A DNA stretch of 64,000 bases, taken from assembly GCF_037392515.1 (NCBI RefSeq), contig NC_090292.1, positions 41,911,747-41,975,746 on the forward strand. The letters are read 5' to 3'. Source of the stretch: Haliotis asinina. Taxonomy: Eukaryota > Mollusca > Gastropoda > Lepetellida > Haliotidae. Position 1 is the first letter of the stretch; every line of letters starts with the position of its first letter. The notes under the pieces were generated by a model. That model saw only the letters and a list, made by a program, of their open reading frames with translations, had not been told where the DNA came from and ran no database searches. A program made the position numbers and the translations under genes. Positions 22,659-33,900 of this stretch are shown piece by piece.

Positions 22659-22992
22659 TAGGCCAGACCAATTTATTTCTTGTTTTACAGATATGCCTGC
22701 TATATTTTTTTCAAGAATTAGAAACAAAAAATCAAAGTGAATTTTCCCCACTCAAAAAATAAAATCCTAATGCTTTCACTGGCCAAAATGTAAACTGACA
22801 AGAAAATCTTTTTTAGATAGTTTTTCGCCCTATATACACTTCATAAATTGTCAAGAGTAAGATACTTTGAGTACTTAGATGGAATATTACTTTGACTGGT
22901 GATTTTATTTTTAATTTTTTTTCCCTCCTGCCTTAGGGTTTTCTGAAGTCAAAAATCTGTAAAATAAGAAATAAAATTGGTCTGACCTTAGG
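22659..22992. mobile_element. MITE with ~38-bp terminal inverted repeats
   Basis: Left end TAGGCCAGACCAATTTATTT-CTTGTTTTACAG (22659-22693) is matched by the reverse complement of the right end CTGTAAAATAAGAAATAAAA-TTGGTCTGACC (22955-22990). The 330-bp interior is AT-rich and non-coding. Confidence 0.75.
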
Positions 22993-23327
22993 CATACCAT
23001 ACACAGTTTTTATCAAAGTCTAGAATTTTCTTCTCGGTCATTCTCAGTGCCAACGAAATGACCTTTATTGAATTATCTGCTGGCTAAATGAAAAATTCAT
23101 TAGGCATGTCATTAATATACTACCCATCAAAAGCTTAGGCTCACTTGTGTAAATGTACTCACTTCTGTCAGGTGAGATTTCACAAAAAATATTCCATACT
23201 CTTTAAAGGAAATATTTACACAGGAACCGAACTGTTGTAAAACATTTCATAACACTGAACAGATATTGTTGGCATAAGTTTAGAAAAAGATGAAATGCAG
23301 TGAAAATACTTAACAAAACTTAACACC

Positions 23328-23467
23328 ACAATGCATCTGTTCACATGCACGCTATTTGTAAATGCTTTTAGCAATTTGATGAATGATCCTTGTGCTATTC
23401 ATCAGCATAAGGTTTACAGTTGGTTCCCCAAGTAAGTGGAAAGATTCATCTTCGATGTAACCACAAT
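23328..23467 (+). repeat. Interspersed repeat shared with 51880-52017
   Basis: Shares CTGTTCACATGCACG, GCTTTTAGCAAT, GTGGAAAGATTCATCTTCGA and other blocks in the same order and orientation with the copy at 51.9 kb. Family unknown. Confidence 0.65.
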
Positions 23468-24450
23468 ATATAATATATTGTGAGTGCTTAAAGTGAGGTT
23501 CAACTTTTCATGGGTGGTATATATATATATATGCAGTTTTCAGTAGAAGTCTAGAATTACCTCCCCTGACACAGCCAACTCGGACGAAATGACTTTTGTT
23601 AAGACATTGGTTGAACAATTAAAACATTCTTCTATCATTCATTTATAGTTTTCATGCAATCATCATCCATTAAGACACAATACTGAAGACACTGAAATTA
23701 TTTATTGAGAGCCAGTGGTCAAAATCAATGTCCTGATTTTCTACTAAGCCAGTGAGTTACTGGTTAGGACTGGGTCTTTGTGGACAGCACTTCACAACCA
23801 TGATAGTCTAGACTTGGGTATTCCTGATCCATATCCATTTGTAATACTTAACACATTCATCATGCACAAGCTGAAAAATTATCGAATATATAAAACCTAT
23901 TGAATATGGGTACTCTTAACTTAAATGCTTTACTAATACTATAAATTCATCATGAAAGTCAAATAATACAACTTAAACGTAATTGAACATATCAGCTTAC
24001 TGTACTTGGTGTATTTTTAACCAATGACACAAATAAAAAAATATTACACAAAAAATAATGAATATGTAAAACGTATTGTATTTAGGTATTCTTAACTGAT
24101 ATTCATTTGAAATACTTCATGCATACAAATGAAATAATACAACATGGAAATTAATAAAATAAAGCGTATTGTTTGTAGCTTTGTTAATGTTCTATTTGTC
24201 TATAATGCATTAGTGAGTGTGATACCATTTTGGGTAACTCTTGCAGTGTTTCAGACACACAGGGATGAGCTGTGATTTACTTTATATATCATATCTAATT
24301 TCTAATGTACCTGTATTCATTAACACATAGATGTCCCTTTTTATAAATATACTGTAAAAAACATGGATATACCTGAATAACTCATGATTTAAAATATATC
24401 AACACAAGTCAACAAAAAATGGTTTGTTTGTCTGCATGGTATGTTTGTTT

Positions 24451-24550
24451 TTTTAAACTCTGCAATCAGCAATATTTCAGCTATTAATATGTCAATCTGT
24501 AAATAATTTAAGCTGGACCAGACTATCCTGTGATTGACATGAGCATAATG
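24451..24550 (-). mobile_element. SINE family A fragment
   Basis: AATCAGCAATATTTCAGC and GCTGGACCAGACTATCCTGT, truncated before the head; directly next to a better copy in the same orientation. Confidence 0.65.
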
Positions 24551-24579
24551 TACGCTGTTAGGATACAGTCGTGAACACT

Positions 24580-24816
24580 GAATGAGTTCAGTTTTACGCC
24601 ACACTCTGCAATATCCCAGCTATATGGTAGTGGTCTATAAATAATCAAATCTGGATCAGACAAGCCGGTGATCAACAGCATGAGCATCGATCTGTGCAAT
24701 TGGGAACTAGTGACATGTGTCAAGTCAGTGAGTCTGAGCACCCAATCCTGTTAGTCGCCTCTTATGACAAGCATGGGCTACTGAAGACCAATTCTACTCC
24801 GGACCCTCACGGGTGG
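24580..24816 (-). mobile_element. SINE family A copy, full length
   Basis: Runs from the TTCAGTTTTACGCCACACTC tail to the head CCGGACCCTCACGGGT at the high end. The flanking sequence on the head side (24826-25075) is the same as that beside the SINE A at 52604, so both belong to a duplicated block. Confidence 0.85.
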
Positions 24817-24825
24817 AGAGAACTT

Positions 24826-25075
24826 CACCTTGCCAAGGTGTTTTAAATATTTCTTGAAAAGATGTGACATATTTAACATCCAAGGTGGTTCTTTGTTTAT
24901 AATTGATTAGTTTAGTCTACAGTGAAATCAGCAGTGTCTTGTCCTTGAAGAGTACAACTAAACAGCATTCATGACCAAGGGATAAGTGGTGTCTTTTGAT
25001 TGTAAAATCACAGATACCAATGACATCACAATAGTCTGCAAAGCATTATGACGTAATTTCAATGCACACATTTCC
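24826..25075 (+). repeat. Duplicated block partner of 52350-52590 (inverted)
   Basis: CCTTGCCAAGGTGTTTTAAA, ATCCAAGGTGG, TCTTTGTTTATAAT, TCCTTGAAGAGTACAACTAA and ATGACATCACAATAGTCTGC match the reverse complement of 52350-52590 in order. Confidence 0.75.
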
Positions 25076-25275
25076 TTGGATACACCACTCGTGGCTATCA
25101 CACAGAAGTGATAACACGGCCATAGGCAGTATATATGATAAAGTTATTTCATTCCATATATCTCTTCAGGATAATAGCATAGAGAATCATCACTTATTCC
25201 TATCATTATGTAAGAGAGCTGGATGAGTGAGTATTAAAAGTACTGTCTTCATTTAAAAACATTTCAAATATACAA

Positions 25276-25434
25276 AAAGCGAGAGTTTAGTTTTAGGACT
25301 TTTTTAGCAATATTCAAGCAAATTATGGCTGGGGACACCAGAATGGGCTTCACACGTTGAACCCAGGGGAATCGAACCCAGGTCTTAGGTATGACAAGGA
25401 AATTCTTTATCCACTTGGCTACCCCACAGTCCCA
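25276..25434 (-). mobile_element. SINE family B copy
   Basis: Tail GAGTTTAGTTTTAGGAC, body GGGGACACCAGAATGGGCTT and an identifiable box B complement (GGGAATCGAACCC) plus head complement GGCTACCCCACAG. Confidence 0.8.
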
Positions 25435-25643
25435 ATTAGACAGATGCATTATGGGATTTTATTGTAGAGAGGCAAGACATACTTGAGTGAAAGATCTAGA
25501 GAATCTCAGCCAAGGGTCTACTGATACCAAACATGCCAACATGAGTTGAGAAAGTAACAAATATCCGAGGCTTGCCAAGGATATTTTTACTTTTGTCAAC
25601 GAGTGTTGATATAACTGATATCAGTAGACACAAGGTTGAGATT

Positions 25644-25879
25644 CTATTTATCATCCAAAATCATTCCTCATTAGATTTCAACAAAAAATGTACATTTCTG
25701 AACACAGCACTGGCATTTTCAATGATGTCATAGCATTATGACATCATAAAGTTCATGACGTCATAGCATTGTCAGGGCGCTGTGCAAAATCTGTTGTCAT
25801 AGAGACATCTCCTTGGAGATATTGTCTGATCTCACAGAAGCGATATCTCCTGTGGAACAAAGTTTTGGATGATAAATAG
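25644..25879. mobile_element. Inverted-repeat element (236 bp), MITE-like
   Basis: Perfect 17-bp arms CTATTTATCATCCAAAA (25644-25660) and its complement (25863-25879). Interior contains repeated ATGACATCATAA / ATGACGTCATAGCATT motifs. No ORF. Confidence 0.6.
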
Positions 25880-26265
25880 TTTTGATTAAACAGGGAGAAT
25901 TGATTGCTGTATTTACATCATCTGCTGTGCCTCGAGAGTTGAAAACAAGTGACATCATATTACAATGGCAGTCAATGACTGACTAAGTATTGAAATAAAT
26001 AATTCTGGCTAAAACTAATTTGTAAGTTGCTTAATTAACAAACTGGCAAAGTTGAAATACACAATGAATATCAACTGTAACAAGACTGAACTGACATGAA
26101 ATGAACATTGTTTTGGTCACATACGGTCAGGTACTCAACATGATGACATGTGAAATGTACATGACATTGACGCATTCACTCTGATGAAGCAAGATGATTC
26201 ATTCTTAGTTACCTCCAGTCATCTAACCAAATTCGGAGATCAAATCACGAGGGCAATCATCCCTA

Positions 26266-26664
26266 ATGCTTAAAGGCACAATGCAACATTGCATTAAATT
26301 AACTCTTGCGCCCTCTATTGGCCGCACACTATTTCAAGCGACCACCACAGAGTTATGTCCCTTGGAACGCTCTTTACAATATCCTATAACCCAACTTGTG
26401 GTTGAGGCCAGTTCAGCAAACACTGAAAACTCAGTATGTATGTGACAGTTTTCAATGTCCAGAGGAATTGTTTACATTTAACATGTGGCAAGTGTTCTCT
26501 GTTTGGAAGCTGTTCCCCTCGAAGTTTCAATTATTGATTTCAGGCAAGTTGTAAGAGATGATAAGTTTTTTATTGCATCGACAGGAAGTTAAAGTGGGTG
26601 CATATGCCCTCAATATGTAAAAAATTGGCCAAAATCAAATAAATGGCATTGTGCCTTTAAGCAT
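26266..26664. mobile_element. 399-bp MITE with 19-bp terminal inverted repeats
   Basis: ATGCTTAAAGGCACAATGC at 26266-26284 has its exact reverse complement at 26646-26664. A second, partial copy is in SRP19 intron 3. No coding capacity; superfamily not determined. Confidence 0.75.
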
Positions 26665-27778
26665 CAACTACAATGGCTTTTGCGCTAAGACTGTTCTGTG
26701 GATTGGCGCCGAGATCTTTGGCTCTTTGGGTCCTCACGTCTTCAAGCGATATCCAATCCTTGTAAAAGACTTCATTTTAACAAATGACATCATCTTGTCA
26801 ATAATCCTGTTACTTTTCTTTGGATAAATTCTGTATACAGTGAGCATCCTCTCGTCCTGACAAAGTGGATTCCTGAAACTAAATACATCCATTTGCATCT
26901 ACATAAATGTTTTGTCAGAGTTGACTGAAGTGAAACTGACTGTTGGTTTCATATTCAGTAGATCTGTGGACAAAATCAGCATAGTGGAACACCTGATCCT
27001 TGAATTTGTTTGTTCCCTTGTTTCAGCGACTATGGCAATAATCATAAACTAAATATCTGTAAGGTGTATATATCTATGATCCTGGTTTTGTATCCCTGAA
27101 GTATTCTCGGAATGATACTGAACATCAAGGTATTAATTATCCAAGCCTGTCCAATTTAATCGCTGGCTTCATTTAATAACCATTTTCCCCCAAAAATAAT
27201 ACAATTTCTGAGAACAGTATTTATGTACCATGGCATATCTCACAAATGATCGTAACATGTGACTGTCATAAGTCCCCTTGTCTAACAAAGATATACAATA
27301 GTCTTAAACCATGAGTGATTTGTGAAATGCATGCCATTAACACATCAACACTGACATTACAATCTTACAATCATTATAATCTTAGCCATTGGAACTTCAT
27401 ACAAGAATGTTCAAAGACTGAAGACACTCCAGTCAGCTCTCAACTTTAAGGACAAATGGGTTTCGCAGTATAAGACTATTGACAACTTTCCCAACAACCA
27501 ATTCCATTCTAACTAAAATTAACAATGATATGTACAATTCAAATTCTCACAAACAGATTTGATTTTGATGGGTGAAATGAACACACGTTCATTTCAAATA
27601 TCTTAATAATCAATGTCACTACAATCTCAGATGAAATGGATGAAGTTCTGTCAATCAAGATCCTTCTCAAAGTCGTCTTTTTCTCCGTTCCTCCATACTG
27701 TTATTCATGCCAATGAAACTGACAATGACAGAAACTGACGATGACACATGTATTCTAGGCATCTATTTTGTGACAGTT

Positions 27779-27900
27779 TCATTTCTTCTTCTGTTTTTTC
27801 GACATTTCCTTTTCTTTCCTTTGCTGTTTCATTTTCTTTTTTTCTTCCTTGGCTCTTTCTTTCTGTCGTAGACTTGAGACCAACTTGTATGTGAAGAAAA
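27779..27900 (-). CDS. Common terminal exon of the small membrane protein gene
   Basis: On the minus strand the acceptor TTTTCACTGTTTCAG is followed by two bases completing a phase-1 codon, then 39 residues starting FFTYKLVSSLRQ and ending in KKQKKK, stop TGA at 27781-27779. The first ~7 residues continue the membrane segment; the rest is almost wholly Lys/Glu/Gln and probably helical. Confidence 0.7.
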
Positions 27901-30900
27901 CTGAAACAGTGAAAATTGAAACTCAGTTTGGAGCAAGCAACTTGGGTTTATATGATTCAAATTGTTTAGTTGCTTTGGTAGCACCATACTCAGCAATATT
28001 CCAGCTATATGGAGGTTGTCTGTAAATAATCAAGTCTGGGCCAGACAATCCAATGATCAACATCATAAGAATATACCAAAACGTGGGCATGATGGGCGAG
28101 CTGTCTAAGGCGACAGGCTAGCAATCAAGTGAGCTTGGAGGCACCAGGAACGAGACTACCTGTGACTGGGTGTAAATATCTTGGTGTCAACCTTGTTTGC
28201 AGACTCTTTCAGTGTTGTCAAAACCCCTAGTGTACAGTACACAAACCTCTGCACTTAAAAGAACCCACGAATCTGTTAGCAGATGACCAGATGGTGGTCT
28301 CATGAATATGTGCAATCACCTAGTTGCAGGTACAGCAACATGCAGTAAACATGGACAATGTACTGTGACTATGTGTCCCAATCCACCCAGCTGTGAATAG
28401 GTACCTCATGAGGATGAGATAGCCACATCAACTCGTTGTGCCTAGTAGGCTGCAAGAGTTGTATGTTCCCCAGGGAGTTGAGAATGAAAATATGAGCCAT
28501 TGTGATGGACATCAACTGATCGAGGGGAAACAAAGCACCTTTGAGCAGTTGAACTGGATATTGGCGCTTACAAATGTTAGCATAATAATAATAATAATAA
28601 TATGTAATTAATTGAGATATGATGACGTGTGAACCAGGTCGGTCAGCCTGACCAGCTGATCCCATTAGCAACATGTTACAAGAAACATGAGTAATCCGAA
28701 TCTTCAGGGCTCATTTTGTTTCATTGAACACAGTGATATTCAACTCAATGGCATTAATGTCACTCAAAAAGTGAATGCATTTTTAGCTGAATGAAAGACA
28801 TGGCAAGTGGAATGTACTGAAGCTGGTGAAGTTATGTTTGACAGTGGTCACTGGGCATTGTTGTGACTAATTTACACTGTAGCCATGATCAAAACCTGTT
28901 AGATAATTTATTGGGTTATTATCTGACCGCAGATGATAAATAGTACATTAATTGGTGCAGTGTGTATTCATGACAAGTATTTGTATGTATTGCTCAAAAT
29001 GTATCATTGTTGCCTTACGCCACACAGTTTATTTATAGACTGTCTACTGGACCTTTTCTGTTTACTGGACCTATTCTGTTTACTATACATTACTGAATTG
29101 GTTAATTTTTCCAAATCAAAGGGTACTGTCCATAGCAATATTCCACAAGCATTGTCACTATGGGACCGTTCATAATTTATCACTAGGGGTGCGATGAGGA
29201 TTTTTATATTTTTTCTGTACAAATCTGGTAGCCCTCCCCACTCAATACCTGGGACAAAACAAATAGCCCCCCCCACGCATTCTATGTACAAAACATATGA
29301 CGACCACTCCCACCCACCCACATACCTGAAGTTAAAAGTCCACAAAAATATGACCAGTCAATCTCTCTGAATATCTTGCTCTTTAGATGTTCAAACATAC
29401 AAATATTTTCAAGACTGACTTTGACCTTGACAAGAATGTCATAGTGAATGAGCAACAATGGTACTAAAGAAATTACTTAGTGGAAAAAAGTTTTCAAGGG
29501 AAGTTTTGAAAGTCTGTAGAGAAAATCCAGAGAATTCAGGGTAACATGCTGAAATCTGCTGTGTCGTCATGACCTTGAAAATTATGGAGGTCACCAAAAT
29601 CTACTGTGTCCTGCACTTCCCTAGATAAGACTTGGAGTTGAATATGAAGAAAATTTTAGAGAACAGTTCTTGAGAAATCGCTCTGACAGGAGTAACATGT
29701 TAAAGTCCCCTTGTGACTATGAAATGAGGGTCAAGGTCGTCAAAGGTCGTTGGGGCCTTTTTCATGCTGTGATAAACCTATAGATAACAAACACCAAAAG
29801 AATCTAGTAAGATATTCCAATTCATACATTCTGACATGCAGAGTCCACTATATCGTTCACCACATGTTTAAAAAGGTAGGAGTGAGAGTGTCCCAGTTTA
29901 GTATTATGCTGCTTTTAGAAATGTTCCAGAAATATCATGATGGGGACACTCAGCATACCTACACTCATTGTACCAACATGATGAATTGAACCCTGGTCTT
30001 TGGTGTGATGAGCCAATGCTTTAACCACTGGTCTAGTAACCCAATAATCCCACAAAAAGGTAGAACTACTAGTACAACCCTTCATGGAAAAAACTACATG
30101 TATATCAATATATACATGCACAGTGTAAACTAGCAGTTCTAATTTACACAGTCAAAGAAGATAATTGCATCAATCAGTGTTAGATTTGGGTGAAATTTTG
30201 AGTGGGTCCAAACTGATGAAATTAATGCCTCTGGACCCCCCTCCAATGTTAAATAGATGGGCAGATGTAAAATAAAGGGGGTCCTCACTGAATTTGATGA
30301 GTCAAAAGACTCCAAAATGCTCTCTTGAGCCAACACTGGTATCAATACTGACTTAAATTTGTTTCCCTTAATGTGATACCTTAAAATACATATAAAACTA
30401 AAATGGAAAAGCAAGTATATTTACTAAATCTACCTGGCCACACAGTAAAGCTGTCACCATATGGAACATTCAAACCACGGATTATTGCTCCAAATATACA
30501 AAATAACAGGCAAATAAGAAACAAAAAAAAACAAACATAATCAAGATGACAAGGATACAAAAATAAAAAAAAACAATTCCATTTCTTGTAACCTGAATTC
30601 TACCCAACCTTAATGTGTATATGACAAACAAACTATATGTAACTGAGAATGGCAGTGAACATGTTTACCTATGACACCCCCTGGGATGGCAGTCATTAAG
30701 AGGTAGAGAAATCCAATGAAGGTGTAGGGACTACCATCCGATGATGGAGCTGTGCTATTTTGGCCTTCCATTGACAATGATGAGAGTGACTGACTAAAAG
30801 ATTTCACAATACGATCTCAGACATATGGTGTAAGTACCTCCGGGAGACAACACATGGTGGTCGGTGGAAACGTGGAAACACAAGATATAAAATGGGGCTC

Positions 30901-33900
30901 TATACTGGGGCAGTAGGCTGCCTTACTGTCATTGAACCACATTATTTTACCCCTTACAGAAGGGGCTGATGGAAAATAATTTGGTTTAGGGACTGTGAAA
31001 CACATCCTGTTCAGAATTAAATACTGTTATCCACCTGACATCTCACCAAGGTTGTTTTTCTCATTCATTAAACCCATAATCTCATATATATCCCAGGGTA
31101 CGAGTAAGACCCTTTGAATTAATTTTTTAATTTTTAAGTTTTGTTGTTTTTGAAATGAATGGGTTCCAAGGGTCCATTATGTCATAAATCTCTAACATTA
31201 ACTACCAATGTTTGAAAAATAACCCCTTGACATCCCTGCTAGAGTGAGTGAGTGAATGAGTACGGTTTTACACCTCTTTGAGCTATATACCAGGAATATC
31301 AAGCCAGGCAATTAACACATTGTAGTTTGTAGCCATGTAGGGGAACCGTACGTGTGCCTTCAGCTTGATGAGCAACAGCCCACAGCCCACAGCCCACAGC
31401 CCATCTTAATTTGGAAACTGTTGCAATGATACTTCAGCTATACCTCACAGCTTGAGCATTTCAAATTCTGTTCATTAACCCCAAAATTGCCTGAAAATCA
31501 TGCAAATGACAAATATCCTCAAACGTGTTTAGCCAAAGCTAATACAGTCACGTGAAATGGTTTGGTTTTTTCATTTTTTTTTAAATTGCTAACTATACAT
31601 GTATCATAAATATAAAATATTAAACCACAAATTATCAAAGTTAATTGAATATAACAAAATGCATATGAATAATCAAACATTAAAATACCACTTTTTCTCA
31701 TGAGCTATAAAATAGTGAATGAAATGTTTCATTTCTGCTTTCAGAAATAGAACTTGCTACCTGCATACAAAGTTAAGACTGTAGTGTCTTACAAGCAAAT
31801 ACGACTTTTTCTCATGAGTTATAAAATAATGAATGAAATGTTTCATTTCTGCTTTCAGAAATAGAACTTACTACCTGCAAACAAAGTTAAGAATGTAGTG
31901 TCTTACAAGCAAAAACGACTTTTTGTCATGAGGTATAAAATAATGAATAAAACATTTCATGAATTATAAAATAATGAATAAATCGTTTCATGAGTTTCAT
32001 GAATGTAGTGTCTGATATGACGCTATTCTTGCCCACCTTACACATGACAATATTTCCAGTGTGCACCTTCTTGAGCCCCAATGATATGTTACTGCAGTGT
32101 ACATGACCTACCTCATTTGCATATTCAGATTAACAATATGATTGGAGATCAGACGAACCAGAGTCTACGGTGAGTACTCAATGATTGGCTATAGGAGACA
32201 ATCACATAAATCTGGCATCACATGCAAGTAGGATACGTAAGCAATGTCTGCACATCAATATGTTCCTTTTAAAAGTGATCCTTTCGTGTGTGTGAAACAT
32301 AGTATGTTCAACAGCTGGGTTAGTGGTACAGTTAATGCCTTTCACACAAGGTCGAGTTAGATTTCATCATGTACAGTCGATATTTGCATCCACAAATAAG
32401 TCAACTGATTTAATTAAGTTAAACTAATTGAAATAACCCTGTGATCAGTTTGCATACTGCTGTTCAAAGGCTTATATCACAACTTTCATTGAAAATGCTT
32501 TGCCTGAAAAATGAATTACCTCTTAAAGTTCGTAGGTAACTTGCAGTTACGACCTGTAGCATAAAATAATGTTTAGTTTTTAAGTTGCAGACAACTTGTA
32601 TTTCATGTGATTCCTAGGTATGAGGCTTGTCAAGAGAACAGGTGCAGCCCAAATTTACAAAGTGCACCCTAGTCATTAGTCTAATTTTGCACCAGGTGCA
32701 TATCAATTTTTGAACAACAGATCTAAATAATTGCATTTACATATTGCAATAAAAGCAGTGAAATTGCAATTTAATTGGTGTCACTAGGTGTTCATCTTAC
32801 ATTGCAGCTGGTGCAAGTAGGTAAACATCTCCCAGATCAAGCCCTGATGTGTCCAGGGAGTTCTGGCACTGCAACAGTGTTGCATGTTGAAAGGAGCTTC
32901 CTGTGGACGTTTAAAGATGGATCCCGAATTAGAAATAATAGGGCTTCATCGAAATATACACAATATACGAAATTACGATTCACAATGTTATTTGCTGTAT
33001 GTTTTGAAATGCGAAAATCAAAACTTCAAAACGATCATTGATATTACTTTTTTCTCTAAAGGTAATTCTGAAACGTTGCCGATTAATGTAGAATCTGTTG
33101 GAATGTTTTCGAAAATGCACTTACAGGAACGCCGAGGAGCACTTTGCACCATAATGGATAGTGTCTCCAAAATCAGGTTTCGCAAAGGCCTGTACTGAAA
33201 CGCTTGTTACATCATGTATATATCATATTCAGCTGTGACAAATGCATCACTGAATTCTCCACATACATTTCAGAATCTTATTACAAATGGTCTTTTGTCA
33301 GCAATATGAACTGTCTTGATGAGATAAATGAAAAATATTGGTCTGAAAATGAATGCTGTGCTTGAAATGCGACATCAGGTCCAAAGCAATCAAGGATTTC
33401 AGTTTTGATTTTCTGGATACTGTTACTTTCATTAGTTTTAATAAGATGTCTGACCTGAGAAACCCTGCTATACAGGTGTCATCATGCCCCTACACTGTAG
33501 ACTGGTGCTCACATTATCAATCACTAGAACTGTGACAACATATCATGGTATCAATAATTATGATACTGTATCGGACAATAAATATATCAACATATATTTT
33601 TTTGCATCATGATATATATTGTTGACCTTAAAATTGTTAATTTTCACTAGAACTTGGTGGTTATGTCAAAATTTCCCATGTTACCTCATATCAAAATATA
33701 TATTTTTAACGAAAATAACTAAAAACATCCTGATGAACTGCATCGAGTCAACTTGTATCATTCCAAGATATTGCGATATGGATCGTATCATGAATTTTCT
33801 GTATTGTCACACCTCTATCAATCACTGGACTGCCTTGTCCACATACATTTGTCACAGGATCTAGTCAGTTTGGTGGCATATTGCAGTGAGTTTAGTTTTT

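Larger units (their letters stand above)
22578..23620 (+). repeat. Locally repeated 60-bp motif, three copies
   Basis: A block of the form GTCTAGAATT, CCTC, AGCCAAC, GAAATGAC, TTGA recurs at about 22578-22638, 23017-23085 and 23547-23616, spaced ~440 and ~530 bp. Identity is partial. It may be a remnant of an older repeat or duplicated sequence; no function inferred. Confidence 0.45.

Noticed and set aside
24389..24741. Short minus-strand proteins at 24.4-24.7 kb
   Set aside because: They are translations of SINE A copies.
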